From contig OX388351.1 of NCBI GenBank assembly GCA_947579665.1, positions 57,358,939-57,422,938 on the forward strand: DNA of 64,000 nucleotides, given 5' to 3'. A model generated the notes under the pieces. It searched no databases. It worked only from the letters and a program-made list of their open reading frames with translations, and was not told where the DNA came from. Shown here one piece after another: positions 1-12,716 of the stretch (its first letter is position 1; the number at the start of each line of letters is the position of its first letter). This DNA comes from Sympetrum striolatum. Taxonomy: Eukaryota; Arthropoda; Insecta; Odonata; Libellulidae. The position numbers and the translations under genes were made by a program.

Positions 1-290
1 TCCCACTCTTCCCATTATCTCTTCGACTCTGCCGCAGACGCTGTGTACACAACTTAAAGATAAATGCTCTCGGAAAAGAAAGCGGATGTGACGCATTTCA
101 GGTGGCAAAGGAGCGGAAGGAAGTGGGGAGGATGAGACGCGGATCGAAGGGAGAAAGGGTAAGGTTAGCCAAGTGAAATTATGAGTTATATAATGCAGAG
201 GGATGATAAGTGTGGCCGTCGAGGAATTGCAATTAATGGAATAACAATACAGCCGATCCGGAACTCATTATTTGAAGGAGAAGATTATCG
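1..290. other. Purine-biased, GC-richer patch, no gene seen
   Basis: About the first 180 bases are GC-richer and G/A-biased on the plus strand, giving way to AT-rich sequence. A 65-codon frame opens at 181, but it runs straight into the tandem duplication starting at 291 and shows no recognisable motif. I see no gene, RNA or transposon end here. Confidence 0.5.
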
Positions 291-700
291 GTTCTTAAAT
301 GAATCGCTGGGTAAATGTAACAGTGAAATCAATCGGATTAAGATTTACAACTTCATCTCATTAAGTTTCTACCGATAGTAGGTAAACGAATGGCCATTTA
401 CATAGTAGTTTCTTAAAATATTTTATATCTCGATTATTTTTACTCAGTTTTCTAACACCTGCAAGCCTGATCATGTCATACTTTTTTGGCCATTGATATT
501 GCTTTGCTTCCTCTCAGTTCTTAAATGAATTACTGTGTAAGTGTGACAGCGAAAGTAAATGGATTAAGGTTTTCAACTACATCACAATAAGAACTTCCCC
601 CAATGATTATATAATTCAGGTATTTTAAGACAGTTTTCTAATATTCGCATGGCTGAACACGATATACGATATGTTGTTGGCTATATCAATAATGTAGCTC
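291..700 (+). repeat. Diverged 226-bp tandem duplication
   Basis: Two adjacent blocks share order and sequence. GTTCTTAAATGAAT begins at 291 and again at 517. Both are followed by similar GTAAxTGTxACAGxGAAA and GGATTAAG segments, then GTTTTCTAA and a TGGC(C/T)AT run. The offset is constant at about 226 bp. Matching is strongest over the first 75 bases and weaker afterwards, with small indels. The spurious 65-codon frame at 181-378 crosses the first copy. No coding motif is visible, so this is read as an old local duplication rather than a gene. Confidence 0.6.
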
Positions 701-710
701 TGACTCGTCT

Positions 711-1547
711 TAATTTTGAAACCTGAGACTCAAACAACATCTATCAAGGTAATTTCTATTAACTAATATAAGATAATTACAACTACACTAGAGAAATATT
801 AATGATATGCTCAAGATCAACGTTGTGGAAAAATTCCACATTAGAAAAAAACAACCATATACTTTCTACCGACTATATAATTTTAAGGCAAATGGTTTTG
901 ACTAAGTTTTAGACATCATCAATCAAAATGAATAGCAAAATTAGCTGAAGTATTCTAATTTTCGTTCCTCTTAACATTTCTAGATGGATCTGCACCAAAT
1001 ATTTGCCATCTACTCGGAAAAAGGGTCCAATTCATTGCTTTCTATCTTATTTGTATATTTAACCTTACCTAAATCTCTCTAGGTCACGGAATTTTTAGGG
1101 CTTTTAATAGTTTTCCAAAGAATATCATTACCAATGAATTCATGTTGCAAAAACTTACGAGTACACTTTACTTTGATAAAACTTTAATCGTATTTTACTT
1201 CAATTCTGAGATTAGTTTTTCGTATGTGCTCAGATAAGTATTTGTATTTAATTGCTTCCCATGCGAACATGCGATGATAGTAATTTAAAAAGGATCACAA
1301 TAAAAAGTCACAATTAAAGTGAAAATTAAAATTTATATTGATTGAAAATTCAATTAAAAAAAAAAACAGTAAAATAATCGAAAGAAAATGCTGTGTGAAG
1401 ATATTCATACAGGGCTATAATACAAGTCTCACAGGGTAGAATTCTGTGACGATGGTATTAACAAACTGGTGCACCACTACGATACGTGGCTCAATTCCAA
1501 CGGGAATTATGTTGAAAAGTAGCTTTAGAGTTACGCTATCAAAGGCA
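711..1547. other. AT-rich stretch, nothing recognised
   Basis: AT-rich sequence with a short poly-A run near 1356-1366. No frame of note, tRNA box, inverted repeat or transposon end was seen. Confidence 0.5.
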
Positions 1548-2260
1548 TATAATAATAATATTACTAGAGCTTATTGTTTTGTGGCAAGCCACCTAAAACG
1601 AATTTGGATTTGACATTTTTACATAAATCACAGTGAGCGAATATAATATTACAACAAAACCAAAATTAAATACAATTTTTAGTTTTTGGAACTATTACAA
1701 AATTATTAAACAGACATAAAAATACTGAAAATACATATACAATTCATACCATTTCCATTACATAATTTTGATACAATGTTTTGAATTTATATACATTTTT
1801 TCTTGCTTTTATTGGAAGATGCAAAGAATTCCATAATTTTATAGCTGAGACTAAGAATAATTTCTCATATAAAACGGATTTTTGAGGAGGGCAGTAGTAA
1901 TCTTGGGTGTTATTTCTTAATTTTTTATGCTGTGTGTATTGATTCTTGTATGGAACTGATTTAAAAGATATTCCGGTCTGTTATTTTTCAACATATTATA
2001 TAAAAATACACCAAGAAATTATTGTCTTCTCTTTCTAACCGTTAACCACTTACGCTCTTGATGGTATTGACTTGTATGGTCTTCCTTTCTCAGATCAAAG
2101 ATAAACCTTATGCAACAGCTCATTAATCGTTGTGGTTTGTAATTCAGCCCATCAGTGATATCTAGGTATGTTAAGCAAAAATAATCAATATGAGGGAATA
2201 TCAATGTATGAACCATGTATATAATACATTTTTTCTTTAATTTTAATTTTCATTTATTCC
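1548..2260 (-). pseudogene. Non-LTR retrotransposon 3' end (RT C-terminus), decayed
   Basis: The minus-strand frame at 2216-2019 encodes a segment reading TLIFPHIDYFCLTYLD and then QRLMSCCIRFIFDLR. This matches the pattern after the reverse-transcriptase core of CR1/Jockey-type elements (LIFPHxDYC, then QRLxNCCIRFIF). Past a stop, shifted frames continue to about 1744 and include an AIKLWNSLHLPIKA segment, like the usual LWNSLP motif near the end of these proteins. Several stops and a frameshift mean it is dead. About 180 bp beyond the last codon a short ATT-type tract (1548-1562) fits the microsatellite tail of this clade. The 5' part of the element is absent, as in normal 5' truncation. The clade assignment is inference from motifs. 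Confidence 0.7.
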
Positions 2261-2581
2261 ATCATGTAAGTTACTTCCTGGATATCCCTCTTAAGTTTAG
2301 CAAACTTTTATTGGTGGGTTTTGCTTTCCCAAAATATAGCTCCAATGCCTTGCTTCGGGAAGACCTTCGCCTTGGTATTTAAACGAGAAGGTCGCTATTG
2401 CAAACATCGTAATGAGCGAGAGTGAGGGAATTAAGAAAAGGTTGGTACGATAAGCGACGGCAGGGAGTCGAGTTAAAACGGCGGGATTTGAAGCTGTCGG
2501 GAGAGAGCTGACGCGGATTAGTGCGTGCGTGTGTGCGGATTAGAGTTGGGAAGGGATTCCAGGGAATCATAGACGACCACT
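2261..2581. other. Intergenic; GC-richer patch from about 2380
   Basis: AT-rich, then from about 2380 a G/A-biased, GC-richer patch with an open minus-strand frame (2603-2379, 74 codons) that has no recognised domain. I regard the frame as composition-driven. Confidence 0.45.
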
Positions 2582-2637
2582 CCTCAGAAGGGGAAATTGA
2601 CAATCAAGTGCGGCGACTCACTCACATGCAAAGTTAC
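2582..2637. repeat. Short dispersed repeat, copy 1 of 2
   Basis: This segment shares TTGACAATCAAG, then GGCGACTC and CTCAC, then ATGCAAA and TTAC in the same order with 5272-5339. Identity is roughly 80 percent by eye, and copy 2 carries about 9 extra bases in the middle. The flanks do not obviously match. It could be a fragment of an old mobile element, but no end structure is visible. Confidence 0.5.
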
Positions 2638-5271
2638 AGCGTCTAACTAGAAATGGGAAAATATAGAGCAATTAGGCACGTGGCACTGGATCTCCGTTTT
2701 TTTCGTAGAACCGAGCTGCAAAGTCGGTCCTGCAAAGCCTCTTTACCGTTTGGGAGTGGAAGATTATCTTCAGAGGAGATAAGAATGTAAGAGGACTCCG
2801 GTGCAACGATGGGTAAAGATTTTCGAATTTTATCTCTCGGATTCTCCAGTACTGAGCGCGATAAGGAAATAATTGCACGAGGGGCGTAAAAAAACCACGA
2901 ATCTTATTTTTGTGCGTACTTTGCTTATGGTTTTGCAAAATATGCGAATAGACTTAATTTTTATTGATACCTCAAAAACTAAGTAAAAATCCCACAAATA
3001 GCAACGTCTTGGATTTTAAGTGAATTTTACTTTCATTCAGCGACTAAACCGGTGTCAAAGATAATTTTCACTGTTCAAATAAACGAAAGAGCTTTTACGG
3101 TACATAATATTTTAGGTGAAAATCATCATCAAAGGGATATCGGAATATATCTATTCTAAATTCAAACGCCGAAAGAGCCTAAAACCATATTTTATTTTTT
3201 CATATTTACCATTGGCCTTGCACCCCAAAACTACAGTGTAGAGAAAATTCAATAGAAAAAATGGCTATTAACGTAAAAAACGTACGTATAAACGTAAAAA
3301 GTCCTAAAACGCTTAAATGAAATGTATGCTTGAAAAATACTTCACTTTTTGATAAAAGAAGATCGACAAAGTATTGTACTTATTTTATGCGTCTGCATTT
3401 GTACTCCCAAATCCTTCCTATTATTTCCATATCTTAGAAACTGTACTCATCTCGTGGTGAACTTATGGAGAGTAAATGCTTAATCGCATGGAGTTTGTAT
3501 CAAATATCACTAAGAAATTAGAGGCATTAATTGTGAGACAGTAATGAAAATTTCATGCAAAAGTGATTATATTTTTCGGTTACAACTTCATAGAAACAGC
3601 AAGAAGAATGTCTGGAATGCTATATTTGATGTTCTTTGTGTATCCAATCCTCGAGGAATTTTCTTAGAAAATTTATTTTTGACATATGCCGAAAAACACG
3701 TCAATTTTTAATTAAACTGATGGCATTCCCTGTAAAATATTTATCTCTTCTGGGATGTCCAATTTTCACGAGTTATTTATTAAAATTTACAAAGCATGTA
3801 TCTTTTTAGTATAATTATGAAAAACATCATAAAAAATAAATATTATTATAACTACGTTGAATTTAATAAATTATGCTGATAAATCTAGTAATTTTAATAA
3901 TCAGCAGAATGACAATTACGATTAGATCAATGGGTTAACCTTCCTCATTAGTAATTCCTGATGCGGTTGTATGTATCTGCCCTGGCTCAATCCTTTAACT
4001 AAGTAAGGGTATTGTCCGAGCAAAGCATTTCACGGATTCATTTGCAGTGTGTGGCTCTTCTTCATTAGCTTCTCTTCCCAGGGTCAGATAGTGGCCGCAG
4101 CATGAGACAGAGTGACCCTCGCCTGCCTAGTTATCATCCAATTCAAGGCTACGGCTTTACCGCAACTCACTGAGGAGAGAAAGCTTTCCCACATTTCCTG
4201 CTCTTCTCTATTTTGTCAGTTAGCTCGTGATCACATGAGGGAGTGATGGAAAGGACACCGTGGGACTGAATCGCTCCCAAGATATTTTTCTCCCGAAGAG
4301 CGTGACATTTTAGCATCCAACGTGAAAGTTAAGAATTAACAAATTCTCATTAGGCTGTTTACTGCATACATTTTAGTATCAAAATATTCTTATAAAGGTT
4401 ACTTTCGGATAAAAATAATTCTTGGCTGGATAAAATATTTTACTGTGTGCTCATACATTTTCACTATAATACTATAAACAGAAAGTTGTAACTTTAGGAA
4501 TAAGATTAATCTTTAAACAAATACATTACGCAGAAAATTGGGAAAGAATCAAGGACTTCGATGACTTCCAATGTAATAGCAAAATCCTTAAAAAGCCATC
4601 CTAAGCATTACTTTGGGAAATTTAATTGTTTTGGTGAACCTGTTAAAGCGTTTATTTTGCTACTGATAACTACATATGAGTCGCATTATTCAGTATCGTT
4701 CAAAAATAGTTTTTCATTAGGTAAATTTGTATTTTTTTGTAAATTTCATAAGGCTGCTTAAACCATTGACGTTGCTCGCACGGAAATTGACAACATTCTC
4801 AAAGTTTTATGGAAAAACTGTAGAATTTGGACAATAAACATGGATGAAACATTTTCGCACCGTTTTCTATTTATTCAAGAAATTATACCATCTAGAATCA
4901 TTGTGAACTAACACGACTAATTAAGGGTTTATAAGAAAATAAAGAACAATTGGAGCGTTTTATGAATATCCAAATACCCTCGATTTAATTTAAAACTTAC
5001 ACTTCGTAACAACAGTAATGTTGCCAACTACGTTGTTACATTATCACGGTTCTAAAGAGAGGTTTAATTAATATTTGTTATATAAGAAATCTTTCATTGG
5101 AGTTTATTTACTTCTACTCCGAATACTATTACACACCAAATTATACGTACCAAACTGCTTTTCTTGAATCTCAGCAGAAACATACTGAGATAAATCTTTC
5201 AACATGGCTTATTAAGAACTAAAGAAGCGGATGTCACGTAATCACTAAACTGGGATCTTAAATGAAATGGT
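2638..5271. other. AT-rich intergenic, nothing recognised
   Basis: Long AT-rich stretch. A short low-complexity run near 3270-3300 repeats AACGTAAAAA-like words. Frames at 2938-2672 (minus) and 4561-4761 (plus) carry no recognised motif. No tRNA boxes or terminal inverted repeats were found. Confidence 0.5.
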
Positions 5272-5339
5272 TCTCAGATGGCGATTTTGACAATCAAGGG
5301 TGGCGACTCGCTCACGGGGTCCAAATGCAAAATTACGTC
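5272..5339. repeat. Short dispersed repeat, copy 2 of 2
   Basis: Partner of 2582-2637 in the same orientation. The shared words are TCAGA, TTGACAATCAAG, GGCGACTC, CTCAC and ATGCAAA. It contains a CGGGGTCCA insertion relative to copy 1. No coding role is evident. Confidence 0.5.
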
Positions 5340-6419
5340 CTTTATGAAAATTATTAACGAAGGTTTTAGAAAAGAATTAAAATGAAGGCGGATGAGATAA
5401 TATTGATTTTCGAGGAATGAAAACTTAAATCTCTTCATTCGAGTAATTATTGACAGGTGAATGCGAAAACCCTCTGAAGTCTTTGAACGGTGATGGTTTC
5501 GGCTCTGAAAAGCAATTGCTGCGGCGAGTAACTGCCTTTTAGAAGTCACGAAAACTATTATCCGCGGTTAAAATCAATTTATTTTTCATACGATCAATTC
5601 AGGAGGCGGTCAATTTAACCTTGAATATAACACGCTAATCAAGTACGCATGATCTTTTCCCAGGCAACCTTTCGATGATACAGGCTTCCCAGTCCCCTTT
5701 CATCTCGTCATTGTTTACAGTAACCTCCCCGTACCAAGTGAATAATCCTTCAAAACATAATACAATGTTCCCTGTTTTTCCCCACACCCATCTGAAAACA
5801 AAAAGAGTGGCGGGGAGCGGAACACCCAATATTGAGACGGAAAGTAAAATATTTAGATCGAAAACTAAATTCAAAGACGGTTCGCACTCCATGCGGAAGC
5901 TGTTCAGGGATATGGAAGAGAATGGGCGGAGGATGGGCGAGTTGTAAGGGTCTACTCCTTGAGTGACGTGGGTCAGGAGAATGAGGAGGGCGATAAGACG
6001 GGATGCGACGTCGGATGTGACAGAGGTCGAGTTATCGGAGAGAGAAAGGTGACAGCAGAGGAGCGGAGGCGAAGACGCGTGTCATGGGTAGCAGGTGGAA
6101 GGAGAGCTGCCCTCAGTCAAATATCTGCCGGTCGGAAAGGGGGAAGCAGGTTGGTCTAAGAAGGCGTCCGTCCGCTGGGAGAGGATTCTGTTGGCAGATG
6201 TGGAGGTAAAGGATTCCGTACGAGTTAGCTCTTCTCCCCTCCTCAAACTCGCTTCATCTTTTTTTTACACTTCGAATCTCTATCCTCCCTAACTATCTCG
6301 AATTCTCACGTCTCCCCTGAGCCTTATGACCGCTCCAAACGCTTTCCCCGCCTAAAATCTGGGATCGTTTTGTTTTTCTCTTTCCATTTTTATGGTTCTG
6401 ATCCTATTAATACGATGTA
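5340..6419. other. Intergenic; GC-rich purine-biased patch 5890-6200
   Basis: AT-rich to about 5640, then mixed. From roughly 5890 to 6200 the plus strand is strongly G/A-biased and GC-rich, and from 6230 to 6380 it becomes C/T-biased. Overlapping open frames on both strands (5635-5947, 5959-6292) have no recognised domain and are explained by the loss of AT-rich stop codons. No gene is called. Confidence 0.45.
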
Positions 6420-6740
6420 ATCCGAGCGCTGAAGGGACTCGTCGGTGGGTTTACATAAAAATATCATTTGGTGTACCGCAAGGGTCGGATTTGGGGTCTG
6501 TTATTCTCGATTTATATTTCATATCTAAAAGAGCGTTAACATTTCAGAATACGGTTCTTCGTGAGAGTAGGAATATACTAATTACCCCCAATTCATCCTT
6601 AATGAAGATTCTTTAATGCTTTCATTTAATGATAATACAGTATACATCGTTTTTATAAGAAACCTTTCAAGATATTGGTGTAACAAGAAGCTAAGAGTAA
6701 CCGTTAATTCAGTAAGTATAGTGAAAAATTTATGTTACGT
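6420..6740 (+). pseudogene. Non-LTR reverse transcriptase core relic
   Basis: The plus-strand frame contains FGVPQGSDLGSVILDLYF, which matches RT domain 4/B' of non-LTR elements (GVPQGSxLGPLLFxxYI). About 45 codons later, across frame shifts, the sequence reads FNDNTVYI where the catalytic (F/Y)ADDT motif is expected. Then comes a CNKKLRVTVNS segment like the usual NxxKLxLNxxKT. The two key aspartates of FADD have degraded to N and D. Only this short piece is recognisable, and neither ORF end nor a tail is seen. It is old, inactive retrotransposon sequence from the CR1/Jockey/L2 group, with no certainty on clade. Confidence 0.6.
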
Positions 6741-8548
6741 ATAAATAATAACTAAAAGCAGCCCAGAACTAGAAAAGCTTTCTTGCGGAAAGATTATAAC
6801 TCCCGAATTTAATAGATAAGTATCATACTATGAAACTAAATATTGATTGAGATTAAATTAAAAACGAATTAAAATTTTAAAAATCCTTCAAAGCGTATTT
6901 TTCTTAAAGGTGCACTTCACATAAACTTAAGCTTAATCGAATCAACGTTTTTTTTATTTCGCGAATAAAACCCAAAGAGATTAATAGAATATAATAAACA
7001 TACTGATAAATATCAACAAAACTAATAATTGGTAAATGATAAATTATATCAAATAACAAAAGTGAATATATTACGCAAAATTAGAAGTAAACCATACCTC
7101 TAGGTACATACTCGACGCTAAAAGGGCTTGAAATAATTGCACAAATGACAAGACTGAAAAGCACTTTGACTGAAAATTCCATTCGAATTCCTTTTCGGAA
7201 ACTAAAACGAAGATGAAAAAAGCGAACAGCCTACCTCAACATATTATGCTATCCACAGTTAATAAATAGTAGTTACTTTTCGGATAACTTTCACTTTTGT
7301 AGCTACCGTCCCTCCATTTGAAATCCTTGATATGGCATTATCCTTTAAACTTTTTCACTTTCTTTCCCACAGGATTTTCCTCAATTTCCTCTAAAATCTC
7401 CTATTTTTCTCGGCCCTTCTCCCTTTCTCACTTGGATGAGCTTTAGATTTTACAGCGGACATCCCAGCGGCTCAACCCTCTTGTCCTCACTCAGAATCGC
7501 CTTCGTTAAGAACGAGATTAATTTCAATGCTGCCAACCGAACATATTACGAGGAGAGAGACGGATACAAAAGGGACAAATTTTAAAGCCGTCTCCAAATT
7601 TATAGAGCCCTATTTTATATGTCCCGAGATCCGATGATCTTTTTCCTTTCCTTTCAAATCCCTGCAAAATGTGTTCAAAAAGTTAAAATCGATGCATTCT
7701 AGACGAATCATAGGTAATTTTTCATATTTATGAAAGGTTTTATCTCATGTGATTATGATTTTTCTGTAATTTGTCAACATGACTTACAAAAATTTGTATT
7801 ACAATAGAATCCACTGCTTGGGTCGTGACTTTGTGGAAAGTGTCCACCAGGAACAAATGTAAGCATCAACCCCTACTAACGACAAGATATTATTAGTGAG
7901 ATATTTTAGACCATATCATCGGCTCATGGAGTCATCCTAAAGTGAAGTCGAAACCATAGTCATTGCAAAATAAAATTTCTTGCGGTCAGCAAAAATTATT
8001 CTTTTCATTTGTTCTTGTATTACAATATTGCAATTTTTAACACAAATCCATAGTTATGCCATAAAATATCATCTTAAATATTTTTAAGAATTAAATTTTC
8101 TCATTAACCATTTTTTGCCGTAAAGTTACACTTGAGAGAAGATATTTAAAAATTCCAGCATGTTGCATTAGTCTTCAATGCATAAAGTTTGCAATAATTT
8201 ATGAATATATATGGGGAAATTGACATATTCTCGAGATAAGGAAATGAACCAGTAATCTGAATAACCATAACTATAAAGTAACCCATTATTTAATAAATCA
8301 ATTAATACAGACAACATAGAAACTACAAATATTACTAATTGGGGCAACATTTCCAAGATATTTGTCATCGACAAAACATATTAAAACTAAAAACCTAATT
8401 GAAACTAACCAGTTAACAATGTCGAGCAATAACGTTTGTATCACCGAAGTCCAGTATGCTAGCCGAATCGCTTCTAAAGAAAAAATTATCAAAAGAACCA
8501 AATATCAACCTATACATTCTAGTAATCATGGACGTGGAACTTGTCTTC
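6741..8548. other. AT-rich intergenic, nothing recognised
   Basis: AT-rich, with a modestly GC-richer part near 7290-7560. Short frames at 8168-8501 on the minus strand are leucine/isoleucine-rich products of AT-rich sequence without a recognised motif. Confidence 0.45.
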
Positions 8549-8577
8549 TGGTTACCCTTCGTAGAGGGGTAACCCCC
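8549..8577. repeat. Short hairpin
   Basis: GGTTACCC and GGGGTAACC flank an 8-base loop, so the segment can fold into a perfect 8-bp stem. No associated element or promoter was seen. It may be chance. Confidence 0.3.
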
Positions 8578-11500
8578 CCAGTAAACCATTCGTCAAACTA
8601 TTCGAGCATAGAGATTTAATTCTTTAGTAAATCACATCTGTATGAAAAATAATTAAACTGAAGAAATGACAAAACCAGAAAAGCGGTTTCGAGGAGACAC
8701 TGAGTTGCCTATTCACTATCCTTTAAAGTAAAGCATGAATACTTATAAATTTATATTTTCACAATGTTAAGCTTAACTCAGTTTCTATAAAAAATAAAAT
8801 GACACCAACAACCGCTAAAAATATCAGTTTTATAGTTTGCTTAGATCTTTAAGAGCCAAGGATATCATAGAAGAGTTTAAAGCGTATCGATTCACAATTT
8901 AAAATTATAATTCAAAGCTTATGCATTCCACTTTCGAAACCATCGTCTCGTACTTAATCGCATAATCTTCGAGGATAACAAATAAATAAGGGTTATATAA
9001 TATTTATATTATTGCTGGCAGAGAGAAAGGTTCTACAAGATAAATAACAAGGGTTAAAATGGGGAGAAGCGGATGATCTGGTGTCGAGGGAGATAAGAGG
9101 GAAAGCTCCTTCGCAAGAGGAACGCTGGGTTCAAACAAGGAGAGAGAGAGAAGTTTTCTGCAAGAAAAATAGGAGCAGAAAATTGAAAAGATTGCGCTCA
9201 AGGGGGTAAACAAAGGCGGATGTCCGATTCGGAGAATAAAGGGAGTGCTTTGATGGAAACAAAGCAGAGACTGGTTTGTTTGCTAAATTAAGAGGGACAA
9301 ATAGCAGGCAGTTTCGCTTTCTCAATTGACGTTTGGAGGGAAAAAAGCCGCGCCCGGATGTTTTTTTGCGTTAAATGGACTTTGCAGGCTAAAACTTTCA
9401 TGTGATCATAATGGGGAAATTTTTGCTGTCAAAACGATCCTAGTTTGGTTGCGCAAATATCCTGAGGATGTAATTAAGGCTCTTTCCGTTTCTGATAACT
9501 AGCCTCTTTAACGACATGGGGACCTCCAATGTACTGATGGCCAGACTTCCCTATCAGCCGGTAGGAGCGAAAAAATAGTCTGTGAGCGGTGTCTCTTTGT
9601 ATTAGTTATGCCCTACCATCAGAAAGCACGTAGTTTATGAAACCCTGCCATCAAGTATTGTATTTTGAAATTGGAAAAGATTCAGCGAAAGACGATATGT
9701 TTTGGTAAAAATGTTTTCAAAAAATCAATAGGCGTTACCCATACTATTATTCAGAACAAGCGATGGGTCTTCTGAAAAAAATTATTGAAACTAAGGCTCA
9801 ATAACTAATTAGCACAAAAAATTCACAATATCACTGCTATAACGAGACTCTTTTTGATGGCTATATTCCGAAATATTATTTCTCCAAAATTCAGTCTTTT
9901 ACAAATTATTCATCTCTGACACACCAGGATTATACATATAAAACTATACTCTTTAATGTTCCTGAGATATACGAATTAATTATACGGCATAAATATGATT
10001 GTGGATGCACTATTTAACAAAATAACAGACTGTTTCATATGGTTTGAATAAGAGAAACTGCCATAAATTTTTCTGGAAGGTTCCTTAAGATTTTCTTTAC
10101 TAATACCAATTATTATTGACAAAAGTTAGTGAATTTTCTTAATTCAATAATTTGAAGACTATATCGAAGCATTTTTCGAATGCTCGAATGTTCTCTTTTT
10201 CTCCTCCCTTAAGATCTCCACGGAAAATTACACTCCTATCTAAATATGATTTCCATAAATTTTAGATGGATGGTATTCCTTATACTGCTTTCTATCTCTC
10301 GATTGTCAGCTCTGTAACTTTTCTTCGAAAATGACTCTGACCGTATTCTCTTTCTAGAGATGAGTGAAGCAACATATCTTGAATGAAGTCCAATATGACA
10401 ATAAACTTATAGTATCAGGAAGATTTCAACATATACGAATGAAAAGAGGTCAATAATGAACATTGAAAAGGGGAAATTTAGAGAAAGTGGACAAACTTCG
10501 TTTCAGGATATTAAAATAACTAAATTTAAAAATAACGCCAAGGAAACAATCAAAAGAAAAGCATGCATTCAGCCTAAAACAATGTTTTCTAGTTACTTTA
10601 TGAACGTATGTAATGCAAATAGTAATGGAAATCGTTGCCTTAAATGCACTATTTTTGGCAAGAAAGTGGATCGTATAGAAATGGTAAATAGGCTTAGGTA
10701 TCCACCAGGTGCTTCACCTTTACACTTTTCTTTATTTATTTTACATCTTACTGAGTTTTAAAGCCATTTTCAAATAATTTAGCCTCTTAAAAAAAACACA
10801 TTTTTGGATAATCCCATAGGTTAAAACACAAATAGAAAAATATCATAGCTCCTTTCGCGCGCGAAAATTTCAAAAAATAAGCAGAAAGTCGCATCATCCC
10901 TACTGATAATCCAGTCGCTGACAGGCTTAAGGCGAAAGTTGCTTCCTTTGGATAAAATATCCCACAAATTAGCCATTCTCTTTCCGAAAATAATAGAATC
11001 TTCCATTTTCATTCCACTCACGTTGGCCATTATTTCTCGCAACATCCCAGGCAAGGGAGACACATTATCTGCCAACAGCGGATATCAACTACCCCGCAGA
11101 AAGGAGACGCTAAGTCTTTGCACGAGGAATAACACGAGTACGGCGATGTTTCCTGCCCAGACTAATTATTCTAAAGAGGAATACATCTAGCTTCCTCGTC
11201 CAATTAAGTCCGCCGAAAAAACCCGCTGCGGGCAACACGTTATATTTCGTGTTTAAGGATCTTAAAAACTTTCTTAGCGTCACGAGGGAAACTTATTTTT
11301 ATCAAAGAAAGACTTCACAGCAAAGGCAAACAATAAGAGATGAAAAATTCTTTGCGGATACAGTAACTTCCACATGTATTCCCAAGACGTGTTAAAGAGA
11401 ATCCAAATATCAAATCCGCGCTTGCTAGACCAACAGTACACGAAAATTAAGATTAATTTATTCCGGGTCGGATGAAAAGAATTGAATTTTTGTAATTTTT

Positions 11501-12716
11501 CAGCGTCATAGTAACGAATATATGTCACAAATTTCAGCAAAGATGACTAATTAAAAGATAATAACATTTGAAGCGTTTTAATCTTTCAACTAATATATTG
11601 ATATCTCAATCAATTACAAACATTTTATTAAAATTACCAAAATTAGATAACATTTTTGTGACTAGTATGTAGTTAATATTTTAATCAATTTATATATAGA
11701 TGGTAGGAAGTATAACGAAGAGAAATACTAAAATTTGCAGGCTAAACAAATGTAATTAGCTTCGATTAGCGAGAAAAATGCATGCAGCAATAGAGCCCAG
11801 AATCCAGAACCGTAAATCTTCCAAACCAATACTATAATATCTCAACTATCAATTACTTTCTTAGGTGGTAAGAACAACACGGCAGGTTAGTCTAGTATAA
11901 GGTCTATACGACTTGTTTGTTTAAAATTCAGCATTTCAAAATTCTTCGATTGCTTACTAACAAAACTTAAGCTCGTTTAGAAAACGAAGTCACACGTCTA
12001 TTATTTATAAGGAAAAAATTGAAGCAGTCTAGAGCAACTTGCAACTAGAGCAAGTCTTGCAACACAAGGGAGATGCTCCTTATGTAACTACTGAAATTAA
12101 AATACGTTTTTATTATTTGTTACTCCCAAAAGTACTCTTCTGATTTTAGATTTCTCAGGGGCAGAGAATTGCTCCTATTTGTGAAATGTAAAGGTTTTCT
12201 TTTAATAAGTCATTTAAAGTTACGTAATGCATTAACAGAATTGGCAAATTCCGCGAAATCTCTTTTGTGACTCCTGGGAGGATACCAAGAAGTAATTCCA
12301 TTTATATCCCTCTCCGACTTACATTTTCTCTTTAATTAATTAGGCCATAGTTCTCTGAAGACGTCTGCTTACTCTTCTGTTCCTTAAAGAACTTGAAATC
12401 GAAATCCAAATGTTAGGTAAAGGCGCTTTAGTGAGGGTTGCTCGAAACATTTTAAATCGATAATGAAATAATACTTCTCAGTTCAAGTGATTCCTTATGT
12501 GTGATGAGATAAAACTAAAATGGAGGGTTTTATTATGAAGAAGTTAAAGCATGCTTGCTTAGCATTAGTATCGAGATATTTGTGTTAAAGAAGGAATTTG
12601 AATACGGTCGTTCATTTATTATTGGTTTAGAACGCTTTCAAGTCCGTAAAGGGCAAATTCTGCTACCCCTGAAGAGGATAGCATAAATATTGAAATTTTC
12701 ATGCATAGATAGAGAA
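8578..12716. other. Intergenic; G/A-rich patch 9000-9365
   Basis: Mostly AT-rich and featureless. Between about 9000 and 9365 the plus strand is G/A-biased and GC-richer, producing pyrimidine-coded minus-strand frames rich in Leu, Ser and Pro (9004-9325). A 101-codon plus frame at 10456-10761 is lysine- and asparagine-rich with no recognised domain. A frame pair at 10821-11190 overlaps on opposite strands. None is called as a gene. Confidence 0.45.
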
